64,000 nt of DNA from Macrostomum hystrix (lineage: Eukaryota > Platyhelminthes > Macrostomidae): NCBI GenBank assembly GCA_950097015.1, contig CATNEN010000038.1:13448001-13512000 (forward strand), written 5' to 3'. Of this stretch, positions 22,218-34,247 are shown one piece after another. Every line of letters begins with the position of its first letter. Position 1 is the stretch's first letter. The translations under genes and the position numbers were made by a program. Below the pieces are notes generated by a model that saw nothing but the letters and a program-made list of their open reading frames with translations, was not told the DNA's origin and did no database searches.

Positions 22218-24367
22218 TTTCAGAGATTGACTTTGATATTGTGTATACTGAAGCTGAGCCTGAACAATCAACTCTGTTTGGGAGAATTTTCCCACTGGAA
22301 CGAGTTTTTGAGCTTTGTGATAAAAAATAGCAAGTTTTTTGTTACTTATATACGTATTTTACGAATACGAAATTTTAAATTCTAACTGCCCAAAAGGTAA
22401 CAGTGCCTAAAGTATTGTACTTAAAAACAAAACAGTATACAAACTATATACATTATTCAACTCCACAGGCCTAGCAAAATAGAAAAGTTTATAATAACAA
22501 ACTAGATGCAACTCATGAACACATAATGATACTGATTGAAATACTAAACATACGAGCGTAATTGCTAGTATGTAAATAAAATGTATTATGTGCTGGAGGC
22601 TGCTCAACAGCCTCCAGGCAATCTGAGTGGTCAGTGCAGACTAGGTACTGTGGGAGGGCTTGGGAGTAGGAAAATTGCAGTTACATGTACATACGCATTT
22701 CTCTCTCTTTCTCTCTCTCGTTCCAGCTGTTTGCACACTGAGTCATATTCCACGCCATGGTGCAATCACTTTGCTTCAGAAGAAGACTGGCAGAACATCA
22801 CTCAAATGCTCCTACTAAAAGTAGAGCACGGTCGGATGAATAAGTGGGATGGTGTTTGCATTGTGGCAGTTCACCTCAAGTACACTAGTTTAGCACATAG
22901 GCTAGATTTTTCTTCATACATTTACATTTTCCTTGTTGTGTCTTTCAATACTTATTTTAAGACTAAGTCTGAGAACCAAACACACAATATTTTCCCAAAT
23001 GTAAATCCCAAAGAATTTAGACAACAAAGAAAATTCCCAATCCCTGACATTATCACTGTAGGAAAACTTAGTAATCTGAGTCTGACTACCCTGTTGCTCA
23101 ACTGCTATGAAGCATTCAGTTTTGAGGCAGGTAAACCCCATCCAAGTCTTAGCATTCCCTGACTTATTTATTTTACCAATTGTGTGTGCCACGATAATGA
23201 TGTGAATGATGTGCCACGCTAATAATTACGCTACCACAGGTACAACATGTATACATGTTCTATTCATAAACAAAAACATTTTTAAGAAAAGGGTAATTTA
23301 TAGCAAAACATGTTTCAATAAAAAACAATGGCTAATGCTTCAGAATTAACAAAGAAGGTTTCAGAGCCAAGTCTTCAAGGACAGAGAAAATTTTCTTGGC
23401 AACTTGTGTACAAATGGCAAAATGGGAAGACTGAAGCTGAATTCTTAACTTCAAATAACTAGGTATTGAAGAGTATGAGGAGTGCCAAGAGATGCAGGTA
23501 CATGTCCATGTTGTAGTAACAGTAGGCAGAAGCATCTTATCAGAAATGCAAGGAATCTAGGAAAAAGGAGGATACAACCGTGATAGAGCTCCTGTCAAAG
23601 TGGAAGAAACTCCTGCTTGATGTTGCAATTCTTATTCTCACTAAAGATGCAGATAGCCTTATGTACTAATGTGAGACTGATTCAAGCATAAGCCTGCTTG
23701 ACTCTTGTGAAGTTTAATGAATGGCATCCTGCTACACAACAGAAGAAATAAGAAGTGTTGAAGGTGGAGAAAGAAATTTTAGTACTCTTAATGCTTGATT
23801 CCTTATAGAACTTAAATAAATCATTCAATTCTGCTATGTATTGTCCTAAATTTGATTTGTTTTGTGTTCTCAATAGCTCTGCATATTGAGCATTTTGGTG
23901 TATTCAGTGGTCTCAGTTTTGTTTTCCTCTGTTATATAATTACAGTTGTTTTAAGTTAGTGGATATTCTCTCATGAAACTTTTCCAAACAGTTTTCTAAC
24001 TCAATTTATTATCATAAAATTATTACAAATGACTATCATTAAGCATCTTCTGTTATATTTGGAGTCAATGAAATTTTTGGACAAGGAAGAAAAATAGTAC
24101 TTAACTATAATCACCCTTTCATAATAATTTTGGCCACAATTTGTTATTCAGTATATCTCTAGTTACTATTGGTTCTAGCCCTCAATCTATAATTTGTAGG
24201 TTCGATCAAATTAACAAACATACATGCGCAACCTCCCAAATTTACACCGGCCGTGCGACTTCGTTTTTAAAAAAAATGCGACATACCCATGCCCAAATTT
24301 TTTTATCTGGGTAAACGGCAGGGGTAACTATGACTGTGTTGCAATAGTAAAATGCCTCGTCATCTAA
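22218..24367. other. Intergenic region upstream of PARP3, no gene recognised
   Basis: Contains the PARP3 upstream region, a 10-bp hairpin (22593-22617) and a CT-rich run near 22700. A 193-codon plus frame at 22581-23162 has no recognisable domain and no coding-type base use. An old transposon is possible for 22600-24100, but no diagnostic motif was found. Confidence 0.4.
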
Positions 24368-24553
24368 TTAGTCTTCCGCTGGTAGCAGAGTGCACTCTGG
24401 CGACTCGATCGTCGGCGTGAATGAAATTGGTGAGGTCAGCTGCGTGGCGTCGCCCGTCAAGCTGCTTCCCTGCTTGTCCAATCGGATCTTCCAGGTGGTG
24501 CCGGAGACCATGAGGCTCAACATCACCATCACCATACTCACGAATGTGTCATA
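24368..24553 (-). CDS. Orphan coding-like terminal exon with a membrane helix
   Basis: On the minus strand an acceptor-type GGCATACAG precedes an open frame of 61 codons that ends in TAA at 24368-24370. It encodes a hydrophobic segment (FVSMVMVMLSLMVSG), then a polar Thr/Ser-rich tail (TTWKIRLDKQGSSLTGDATQ) ending CTLLPAED. The segment is GC-rich with coding-like composition inside AT-rich DNA. It looks like the last exon of a membrane protein. No upstream exon was recognised, so it could equally be a stranded exon or pseudogene fragment. No family assigned. Confidence 0.3.
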   Translation of the reverse strand, partial: YDTFVSMVMVMLSLMVSGTTWKIRLDKQGSSLTGDATQLTSPISFTPTIESPECTLLPAED

Positions 24554-24950
24554 CTGTATGCCAGAAAAATGGTCTTGTGTGCCAGAAATTCAAATTTCAA
24601 ATGTACGCCGGGAAGCAAACTGTAGCCCATAAAATGTACGCCAGAGAGAAATTTTAACTGTATGCCTATTTTTTATAAAACTATGTGGTCTGTGGTCATT
24701 ACAAAAATGAAATATTTTTTTGCGCCAAAAATGTGATAAGAGATATAAAGATATAAAACGTTGGCCCTGGGCCCTGGTGTAGCAGCACGCAGGCAGGCGG
24801 GCAGCAGACAGATGGGTGGGGCAAACGGGCTACTCATTGGTGTTGGTGTCGAGAAATGAGCCCACATATGTACAACAAGGCTTCACCGACTTGCGACTGT
24901 GGATGATCTTACTCGTCCTGACATTCAGTGCCTGGCTATAAGGCTATCAA
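24554..24950. other. Spacer
   Basis: AT-rich with a loose cluster of GTATGCC / GTACGCC motifs at 24554-24670. No gene recognised. Confidence 0.35.
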
Positions 24951-24956
24951 CAGCAA

Positions 24957-25080
24957 CCGACTTACTTCCCTCTGAATGCGACTTACTTCCCTCTGAATGC
25001 GACTTACTTCCGTTCCCTCTGATTGCGACTTACTTCCCTCTGAATGCAACTTACTTCCCTTGGAATGCAACTAAGTTGCT
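24957..25080. repeat. Short tandem repeat, 21 bp unit, about 6 copies
   Basis: Units of the type GCGACTTACTTCCCTCTGAAT with point variants and one 5-bp insertion. A pyrimidine-rich tract (25085-25235) follows. Confidence 0.85.
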
Positions 25081-25240
25081 TCTGATTGCAGATTTTGTCA
25101 CGTTTTTGCTTCTTTCCCCATTTGCTTTCCTTCCAAGTTCCTTTCTTCTTTCCTTTCTCTGCTTTCCTCCTTTTCCTGCCTTCTTTTCTTTTTTTCCGCT
25201 CGTTTTTTTCTGTCTGATTTTTTTCTCGGGTGGCCATTTT
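25081..25240. repeat. Polypyrimidine tract
   Basis: Strongly T/C-biased plus strand (runs such as TTCCTTTCTCTGCTTTCCTC). The Lys/Glu-rich minus-strand frame here is a by-product of the purine-rich complement. Confidence 0.7.
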
Positions 25241-25309
25241 TGCGACTTACCTTGCTTGGCCGCTCGTCACCCGGCCGATTTGGCCGGGTCGGCCGGGTGT
25301 TGCGCATGT

Positions 25310-27120
25310 ATGTTAACAAAACATAGGCTCATGACCACTTAAGTACAAATTTGAGCATGTAATAGCTCTATGCATAGGCCTAATGCATTTTATAATGTAA
25401 AAAATTGCAAAGGGACATGCTGCATGCTGTTTTCAAGAGGACTAGAGCTAGCTAGAGCCTAAAATTGTATTACAATATACATTGATCAAAATTGCTAGCT
25501 TAAGTTATATATAGCCTAGCAGAAGCAGATGAGCCTAAAACAAATATAAATAGACAGCTAATAACTATAAAATTATAATTCAATACAGTTGTTTAATACA
25601 GTAAAATGAGAAAATCACAGTATATAAAATATATATGTAGGGCCTATTTAATTTTTCGTTGTTAAATTAAACACAGCTTGCTTAAATGTTGTGTTCTGTA
25701 AGATCATAAAGAAATATCTTAATTTTAGCCTCGACCATTCAAAGCTTTACTGTTCCTTAACAGAATTAAGCGTCAAACGCATTACAGAAAAGCACTTGAA
25801 TTAATTTATTATCAATTGTTATTATTATTATTATTATTATCAATTTCTTGCTAATTAGTATCTATCGAAAATTATGCGAGAATCACTGAGTTAAGATACA
25901 TACTAAACAAATAGTACCCTAACGATACACAAATAAAACGAAACCAGGAAGCTTTTATACCGTATATGAAAATTTTATTTAATATTTTTTCTTATCTAAA
26001 ATTCGAACGAAGTATTATTTTTTTAATGGCAATTTTTTATAACTTGTAATTTTGCTTATCGTTTTTGTGAACACCGGTAATTATGGACAACATTGTAAGT
26101 GTTTTAATCAATACATTTATAATAATTAAGTTACAAGACTCGCCAAATTCCGGTTCTATGAAAAGTAAAGCTCGAGACTGCAATTAAAATTGTTCGAGGT
26201 GGGGCGATATTTTGTTGTGATTTATTTTTTTACTCGGCTTCCCTTGGCGGAGAGAGGCCAATGATAAAAATAATAGACAAATTATTATGCCCTTTATCTT
26301 TAGATATCGATAGCACATTTTAGCCCGATCGTTTTCAAGTGGTTAACTGGCTTCGTTAATCGTTTCGAATTCTCAGGCTTCGTTTTTGGAGTATTTTGGC
26401 CAGATTGAGTACAGGACCACTAGGAGTAGTCTATTCCTAATTCATGGTTGTTGATCGAGTAATGCCTGACAATAGCGAGTTGGATGCTCTAAGTAAAACA
26501 ATCTTTCTGTTGATGCGAGCAGCGACAATCAACTTCAGAATTAAGCTAACAATTGTGATGAAGTGTGTCTTTCTTGATGTGGAGAATGTGTCACGCGTCG
26601 TCTCTATCTAGAGATAATATTATAGCTAGGAGCTCGAAGTGATTGGAATTCGCGGATGCGGCTATAGCTGTTTCTGCACGACAGTGAGCTCGCAACTACC
26701 TGCCAGTGTGCAGTTTGCTTAATTAACTTTAAGCCTTAACACGTTGTCTTTGACTGATAACAAACTTGAATGGAATAAAAACTTTCTGCTGATAGGGAAC
26801 GGATTAAAAATGAGTAAAAGTTCTTAGAATTTTAATTTAGAAAAAACGTTGATTCTTACTCAATCGAGTATCGAAATAACACGGTCAGTGATCGAAAAAA
26901 AATGCGTATGCTCTGTGATGTGAATCCATTGATCCATTGATCCATTGAAAGTGTGTGTGAAACGAACAAAAAGTGACCCACATTGACAAGACAACTCCAA
27001 AACAATTTTTAAAAAGCAAAAGATCAATCAACAATTTTTAAGCGATGAAGAAAGGCTGAAAAAAGATTAAGAGGACGCGGTGGTGGAGCAGCGAAAACAA
27101 ATAGAGCAATTTTGCTGGAG
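25310..27120. other. AT-rich intergenic region
   Basis: No gene recognised. Contains a (TTA)n run near 25820-25840 and a triple ATCCATTG repeat near 26925-26945. Confidence 0.45.
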
Positions 27121-27121
27121 T

Positions 27122-27337
27122 ATTCGGTCTCATACTGATCGCGCGGTCTCACTAGTCTCGCCGTCAGACGTCGACACAAGGACCACTGTAGTATAACACA
27201 GTAGTCACTCTGAAGTTTTACTACAAAGGTCCTATAGCATCAGCACCATCTGCTCGCCGTGGTCCTAGTCCTCGTCCTGCTCAAGTACCAGCGAGACAGT
27301 CGAGTCAAACAGCAGGTGTCTCGTGGCTCACGTTGCC
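27122..27337 (+). pseudogene. Fragment duplicated from the Toll-like receptor transmembrane/juxtamembrane exon
   Basis: 27245-27335 matches 32731-32820 of the Toll-like receptor gene almost base for base (shared CTCAAGTACCAGCGAGACAG and CGAGTCAAACAGCAGGTGTC). 27122-27178 matches 32682-32736 less closely. Between them lies an unrelated insert of roughly 60 bp flanked by AGGACC/GGTCCT inverted ends. The reading frame is broken and no flanking LRR or TIR sequence is seen. Best read as a relic of a tandem Toll paralogue or a short segmental copy. Confidence 0.75.
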
Positions 27338-27349
27338 TGACAATTTTCA

Positions 27350-28120
27350 CCCTAATAAATTGACCTAAGTTGAGTTATGTTGAGTGAATTGACCATGGCT
27401 TGAGATAGGCCTATCTTGAGTCGAGGGTTTAACATCAAACACCGCAGCAGCAACAAAACACGCCCCGACACTGATTCCCAGCAGCCTCGATCGTCGGACT
27501 GGGTGGTGTAAGTAATTAAAAACAGAAGGCAACATGCCGAGCCAAACAGGGATATCTGTTTAATAGGAATGCAGTGGTATAGATGCGACTGAAATAGCGA
27601 GTATACGAAGCTATTCCTATTGACGTTTAAATTCAAACTGCGTCACGTTTCAATATTCTGACTTCAAAAATTATGAGTTAAGACTTTGTATTTTTCTACA
27701 ATGAGTTTACTGAAGTAGTTTTTTAAGAACAATTTCCATACAAAGCTGTTCACAAGGTCATGTGGCTATTGACAGTTGTCCAAACACAGAGTCTCTTTAA
27801 GTATTTTCGAACTAAGTATCTTGATTGCTTGCTTGAAAGGCGGACGACTTAAATTTCTAACAGCTTGCGCCATCATTAGACAATATTTTCATGTACTGGC
27901 TGGAATACTTGCTATTAAAATTACCCACATTAGAAAAATGTACCTACCATGAAACTCATTTACACCTATGTTTCAGTTAAATTTTCGTTTTTTGGATGGA
28001 AGCTAACACAGCTTGTAAAAGGAGTTAATTTAGTCTTGATCGTGACTTAATCATTGTCTTGTAAATGTACATTATCAAGTGCTTTCTCGCTGTTTAAGAA
28101 GAATTAGAAACTGAATTTAT
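27350..28120. other. Intergenic spacer
   Basis: AT-rich, no gene or repeat recognised. One TAGGCCTA palindrome at about 27405. Confidence 0.4.
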
Positions 28121-28335
28121 ACCAGTCTGGAGAATGTACAATCAGTGACAGCCGCAGCTACTGCGCAGTGCATTTAAAGACTGTTCAATCTGTTCAAGCT
28201 GCTCAGTCCATGGACTGGGGGCCATCGTACCCGCCCCAATTTATATACCCTCCCTGAAATCCATTTCTCGGCTGAGTCGGCTGAAGCAATGGGGAATTAT
28301 GGGGCCATTGCTTAAGGGCGCAAATTGTTTTATTT
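28120..28335 (-). mobile_element. Diverged SINE copy (same family as 50541-50845), tRNA head missing
   Basis: Reading the minus strand, the order TTAAGCAAT, CCATTGCTTC, AAATGG, the palindromic CCCAGTCCATGGACTG, CTGCGCAGTAGCTGCGGCTG matches the order in the SINE at 50541-50845 (TTTAGCAAT, GCATTGCTTC, AAATGG, CCCAGTCCATGGACTG, CTGCGCAATAGCTGGGGCTG). Many substitutions and indels indicate an old insertion. Confidence 0.5.
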
Positions 28336-28339
28336 GGGG

Positions 28340-29483
28340 GGAAACTCAACGAAATTCAAAGCTGTAACAAACTTTCTTTCTTCTAAGTCACAGCCGCATC
28401 AAGCAATTATAAAGGACTATGAATATCCGGTAGTCCTTGTATTCTCAGAGTTGTAGTTTACTTACCTTGACCGTATTTACCATAAGAGAGGCTAACTGAG
28501 AAAGTGAAAGGCCCTCAAATAATTCCTTTTCTTAGTCGTATAGACACAAAGAAGCTATAGACATGACTATACCATAAACAAAGCTGAGATATTTTTGGCG
28601 TTTGAGTTACTTAATATAATGAAATTAAACAGCCTTGTTGTCCATTTGAAGTATTTACCTTGGCTGGGCGCTCTTGCGCCCAGGGCAATTATTCATTTAC
28701 TTATTTATAAGCGATTGAGTTTCACTGGTAAACTGTAGCTGTATTTAACGGACTGCAGATCTCCTGCACGTGCAGGTATCAGACTGTTAGTCAGAGAACT
28801 GCACGGATTTGTTCGCCCCTTTAGTGACCAGTGCTGCTTGGCTTGAAGTGTAATTTGAGACTAATGATACGCTCGCGCTAACAATTATAATCAGACACTT
28901 CAAAAGTCGAATAGTGGACTCTGCACTTGCTGCTGTTCCCATTTTAACATTTAAATGAGCACCAACTTGGTGTTGCCACCAAGCTATCATGTAAACTTCG
29001 TAACTTGTTTTTAACTTGTGACAAATTCTAGAGGCAAGACGTGTGTGTATATTACCGATACGAGTGCACAACTACAGAAAAGCAATTGTTTTCGTCGCCA
29101 CTTCTAAGAAATTGTGATTATGAGCACATTATTCGTCTCAAAAAAGGAATACCTGCAGGACTAGAGGTGTGCAAATAATGAGCACATTTGTAGACTTCCA
29201 AGATTTTCTATTATCCATTTTCAAATATGCTTTGCAGCCAGGAAACTCTACGTGTACATAGTTAAGGCTCAGGCGGGCCGAGTTTTAAGTGTACAATGAC
29301 CCTTTTCTGCCATCAACATTCCAAGTTCTATGCCTTTGTGCAACTAAAGAGAAAATTAGGGAAAGCTAATTTTTGAGTGCACTGAGCAAGTTCCCTTTCT
29401 GGATGTTGATTTATTTATATAAGTATTTTGTCGCATCCACTTTTTTTAAGATCCACTTTTTTAAGACTTTTTTTCTATTTCAG
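28340..29483. other. Upstream region of the Toll-like receptor gene
   Basis: AT-rich, no gene recognised. Promoter elements could not be assigned. Confidence 0.4.
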
Positions 29484-29534
29484 TAGGAATTGCGTGTTTT
29501 AAAAACGAGTTTTGCTCCGACGAATTCACACAAG
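29484..29534 (+). other. Putative 5'UTR exon of the Toll-like receptor gene
   Basis: Bounded by a strong acceptor (TTTTTTTCTATTTCAG) and a strong donor (CACAAG|GTAAGG), 51 bp long and without an ATG. The next acceptor, AATTCCTTAG at 29701-29710, lies 13 bp before the receptor ATG. This fits a small non-coding leader exon, though no transcript evidence is available. Confidence 0.45.
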
Positions 29535-29723
29535 GTAAGGAAATAAAAAATGGTGCGTCATGCACTTCTGATTTACGCACACTTTATCTAGCAGCTTACA
29601 CTTTCATCGCATGTAGCTGGAATCTATGAACATGATTATCCATACACATTTAAAATGTGGTTGAATTATAAATTCATGTTATTTACGACACAAGTTTTTT
29701 AATTCCTTAGTAAAACGCCGGCA

Positions 29724-32700
29724 ATGTTGTCAGCGAGATCGTCCAGCTTGCTCTTTGCAACGGCACTGTTATCAGCTGTCGTGTGTCAGTCGATAACGAG
29801 GCCGGATGTCTCTGAAGACGCCAATCAATACGTCGTTTTTCAACCGGGCTACAACAGAACACACGAGTGCTGCTGTTCGAACTTGAAAAATGCGCCAAAG
29901 TTTGACTACATTTGCGTCGTAAGAAGCAGGAACGGTGGAATAGGTGATTGTCGAGACGGTGAGGTTGCGTGCTCTCAGCTGCCCTTCCTAATCGTGTACG
30001 GACTGTTCTTGAACTGCTCAAACTGTACCGCGTGCGTTCAGGTCAATCTGCACGAGCTTACAAAAGTTCACGTAGACACCGGGCGCCCAGAGACAAGGGT
30101 CATCTATCCACCGCAGATCGTGCATCTTGAAAATTGTCATGTCGACAGCTTCCAAGTAGGTTTTATCCAGCTGCAAACGGAGAAAGTCAGCATCGACACT
30201 AGCATGGAGGTGGCACCATTTGGCAGTCCAGATATGCCAGGGGTTGGTGGCTATTTGACAGTGAATGTTACTTTTCCGGATCAATTCAACGAGTCCGATT
30301 GTCGGCTTCTAGAACTCAACATGGAATCCACAGACAACATTTGGTACTTGCCAGCATACGTAATGCACAAATGTACAAGACTAAATAGCGTCCGAATTTC
30401 CAATTCACCTATCGAGTGGGTATCCATTCGCGACATTCTCGCCTTGCGAAATGTTTTCTTGCTCAAACTCAGCAACTGTCGACTGAAGTCTTTCGCCAAC
30501 GACGCTCTAGCAATGGCGATCGATCTTCTGGACACCTACATTGAAAGCGAAATCACGTCCGGCTGCATCAGCAACACAGAAGCGGCAATCAAGGCGCTGA
30601 TCAAGACGCGTAGTGAGACAGGCAGGCTGAGCTCGCCGATATTTCTGTACGATTTCATGGACACAGTCGGCATTAACTTCTCTCTGCTGTTTGGTCACCG
30701 ATCAAAAGTGGTCAGCAATAAAAGTATTTGCGATATGCCCCACAAGATGGCCTTGACAGATTTAGACTTGTCCTACAACGACTTGACTAGCATACCATTC
30801 TCGATAAGTCTGTTTGACCAACTTAACAATGTCAATCTTAGCCACAATAGAATCAACAGTTTGTATCATGGTTGGATCTGCTGGTATCCGCCAATTCCAG
30901 AGGACAAAAGAAAAAGTTCTAACAGGCACTGCTACTGGTTTAGGGCAGCTCGGGCCAGTCTGAAAGTGCTCGACCTGTCCTATAATCGTATTGATCAGAT
31001 CGGCGAGATTGAGCCTTGGCACCAGGTGAGTTTTATATCGAAGTTACGTTCGAATATTTATCGAAAAATAGCTCGTAAATAATACTCTAATTGTATGCTT
31101 ATAATTTCATCGACAAAATGTTTTTCCAGGTGGCGCTTTCCGATCTACGTCTGCAGGGAAATCGAATAATATCAATTAACCCTGAGGGGTTCAGCCATTC
31201 CTATTTAGCCAGCAGTTTGCTTTTTCTAAATCTTGACAACAACGAGTTCCCTTACTTTCTTCTTGCTAAGTTAACTAGAATCGAGGTACTGAGCATCAAA
31301 AGTTGCAAAGTCTCAAACATCGAACCAGGCTCGTTACCAAGATCATCATATCTTAGGAAAATTTACCTTGATAATAATCAGATTTCCGCCATAGCTGCAA
31401 ACGTCTTTGCAGACCTGACTTCACTGGAATTCGTGGGATTACGAAATAACAGCATGTTGCACTTTTTCGCTGATAGTTTTTTGATGCCTTGTCGGTCGAC
31501 TTTAGGTTCAAGGGTAATACTGGACATAGCCGACCAGGCGCGAACGCCGATTTGTGACTGCAATCACGTCTACAAAAAAATTTTGAAGGAGGAGGAGTTC
31601 AGCAATCCAAGAGGCGACTATCGGTATCCCAGAATCGCGGACTTGGGCAAGAACTCATCTTGCCAATTCTTCAGCCGGCTAAATCAATCCATAGTGACGA
31701 AGCCTTTGATTGAGTCAACTCAAAAGGAGTTTCTTTGTGAATTCGAGGACACTCAGAAGCACAAACTGCCAGTAAGATACTGCAATCCGAATGAGACAGA
31801 AAATGGAGTCGATGCGTGCTATGTCCGTTGCATCGTCGGCTGTAAGTGCTATCATGACGATATCTGGGACATTTCAGATTTGGATTGTACCTCTAGTAAC
31901 TCGACAATTAAGGACCTTGTCAAGATGAGATTCGAGTTTCCAATCAAGTATTTGTACCTGTCTGGTCTGAAAGATTCGGAATTTTTTCGTCACGTGTCCA
32001 ACGGTTCATTGAAATGGAATAATGAATCTAACGCCGCGGAACTGCTAGTTCTTGAGCTCAGCAACAGCAATGTAAAGTACGTGGAGAAAGGCGCATTCAA
32101 CAAATTCCCTAAACTAGTTGTAATATTTCTGCATGACAACAATATTTCTAGGATTGATATTGGCCCTTTTAGTGACAGGTGTCGATTGAAGGATAGACAG
32201 TTAAGAACGAATGTCACACAGCCGGCTACAATGCAAGATAGTGGCTACTTACGACAAATTACATTGCACAATAATAGCCTGGAATACATTGACCCGAGAA
32301 TCATTAATGGAACATGTCCACACAGTCTAACTGATATAAGCTTAAGTGGAAACAAATGGCACTGTTCTTGTCAAGAATCGTGGTTAGAATTGCACCAAGC
32401 GCTTATCAACACATCAAGAACTACACAAATTGTATCAGACTTTCATCAAATGAGGTGCACAATTGATCAGGTAATTGTTGACACTTGCGCTCAGAATAAA
32501 GCTAATCCGATATGGAAAGAAAACTGTAAGAACATTTCGATTGCGATCAAAAGCCAGGCAAAGTGGAATTCAGCTATGTATCCAGTAAACGATGAGGGCA
32601 GACTGATCGCAGTATGTAAAATGATCGCTGACACGGCAGCCGAACAGCTGAGGCTTATCTTAGGGCTAACCGTGGCCTTTTCATTCGGTCTCGTGCTGTT

Positions 32701-34247
32701 AAGCCTGTTAGTTCTCGCCATCAGACGTCGGCACCGTCTGCTCGCCGTGGTCCGAGTCCTCGTCCTGCTCAAGTACCAGCGAGACAGTCGAGTCAAACAG
32801 CAGGTGTCACGTGACTCAATGCCGTACGATGCGATGCTGTGGGCATCAGACAGAGATCAGGACAGTCTGGTTGACGTTCTGAATTGCGTGCGTCATGCAT
32901 CCGGAGGTGAACAACTCGAGCTGTGTGTTCCAGAGAGCTTCTTGTACTCAGACCTGTGCTCGTGTCCTCTCACCTACTTCGATTGTCCAGCTGAAGGAGC
33001 GAAGTTCAGCGGCAAAGTAGTGGTGGCTCTATCTGAGAGATTCCTCGACACTGAGTATCTGGCGCTGTTGCAGGTGATTCGAGAGCTCAACAGCGTTGGT
33101 CGGTGTCCGTTCAAAGACATTGTGTTTCTAAGACTGAGCTCGCACAGGGTGCCGCTGCAGAGACAAAGACAGCTCGGACCGGAGGACGTAGAAGCATTCG
33201 CGACTCTGCGAAGGATCCTCGCTGGAAGCGAAATTGTGTACAAGTCGGTGGACTGGGAGTACCGGCTCATCAAGCGAATTCGAAACCGCTCCGTAGCGAC
33301 TTCTGTCATACCATCTCAAGAGTTTCCGTCAGTCTCTGGCCTTGAGACTCGAGCTGCTGAGATTCCTGGACTGCTTGCTGATCCGACTGCAGAAGATCAG
33401 CCGCTGATTGTCGACGTCCAGCCACCTGACGTGCCAAAGAGTAAGAAAACCTTTTTGAAATTATTAATATTATTTTTTTGTGCTCATAACTATATCAGAG
33501 ACACGTCTTCGTTTCTCTTGTCGATAAACTTTGCAACTTTCTCGCTTTGTAAACAACTTTCTCAATCCCTTTTTAATCAGCCGACTCAAACTTGCACTTT
33601 AGATATGTTTCCAAAATTGGATTGGCCACCGTTCCACTCGGACAGCGTGCCCGAAGTTTTTTTCCTTGCTGCCACTGAGCCGACCTGCGAGTCTAACTCT
33701 GACCTGCTGGCTGCTACTAGGACCGCCATGAACAACATTGTGAGTCGACTCTCAGGTGTAATACTCGGCACCAACGATGAAAAAATCGTTGCCGGCTGGC
33801 CTGACGACTTCCAGGCGGCCACGCCAGCCGACCGCATCGACGCCTTTCTCATGAAGCGAACTCGACAGTTTGTGTTGCTGCTCAGCAACAGCCTGCTCAG
33901 CTGGCTCAAAGAAAGAGCAGCCCTTCAGGTAGAGTTCCAATCCTTCCTCGCTGCTAACTGTTTCCGGAGACGCGTGCTGGTCATTCTCGTCGGACAGGTG
34001 AGTCAAAAACTGAAGAAGAGCTGTGTGTAAAAAACTGAAAAATGCTCCGATTGAGGCAGCAGCACTCTTGTTTTCACCGCAGGTGGACAACCGGTCTCGA
34101 ATCCGTTACCAGGCTCTGGCCAATCAGAGACTGGATAACGAAGGGACAGCAGAGACGGCACAGAACTGGTTCGACATGGCCGCTGACGGGGACGTCGAGG
34201 CGTTTGGACGCTGGCTTGATGTCACGCTGTTCAGACGCCCGGAATAG
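29724..34247 (+). CDS. Toll-like receptor with two tandem intracellular TIR-like domains
   Basis: Cell-surface pattern-recognition or developmental Toll receptor. Exons 29724-31025, 31130-33440, 33603-33997, 34083-34247; all junctions keep frame, giving about 1390 residues. Residues 1-22 are a signal peptide (SSSLLFATALLSAVVC). The ectodomain has Cys-rich segments and leucine-rich repeats in two blocks (LTDLDLSYNDLTSIPFSISL; SDLRLQGNRIISINPEGF; LRKIYLDNNQISAIAANVF), separated by Cys-rich LRR caps near residues 570-690, so it resembles the multi-cluster (Toll) type. One membrane helix lies at about 942-965 (LGLTVAFSFGLVLLSLLVLA). The first TIR (about 999-1153) has box 1 YDAMLWASDRD and a WEYRLIKRI box-3-like end, but no RDxxPG box 2. 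The second segment (about 1220-1390) shows TIR-type strands (VPEVFFLAA; RQFVLLLSNSLLSWL; RRRVLVILVGQ). Intron 3 (33441-33602) is stop-free and a multiple of three. Confidence 0.9.

Noticed and set aside
22581-23162. 193-codon plus-strand open frame
   Set aside because: No domain, no plausible start context, low-complexity CT-derived Ser/Leu run, and AT-rich non-coding composition.
25004-25319. Lys/Glu-rich minus-strand frames resembling a charged coiled coil
   Set aside because: They are the complement of a polypyrimidine tract and a 21-bp repeat; composition alone explains them.
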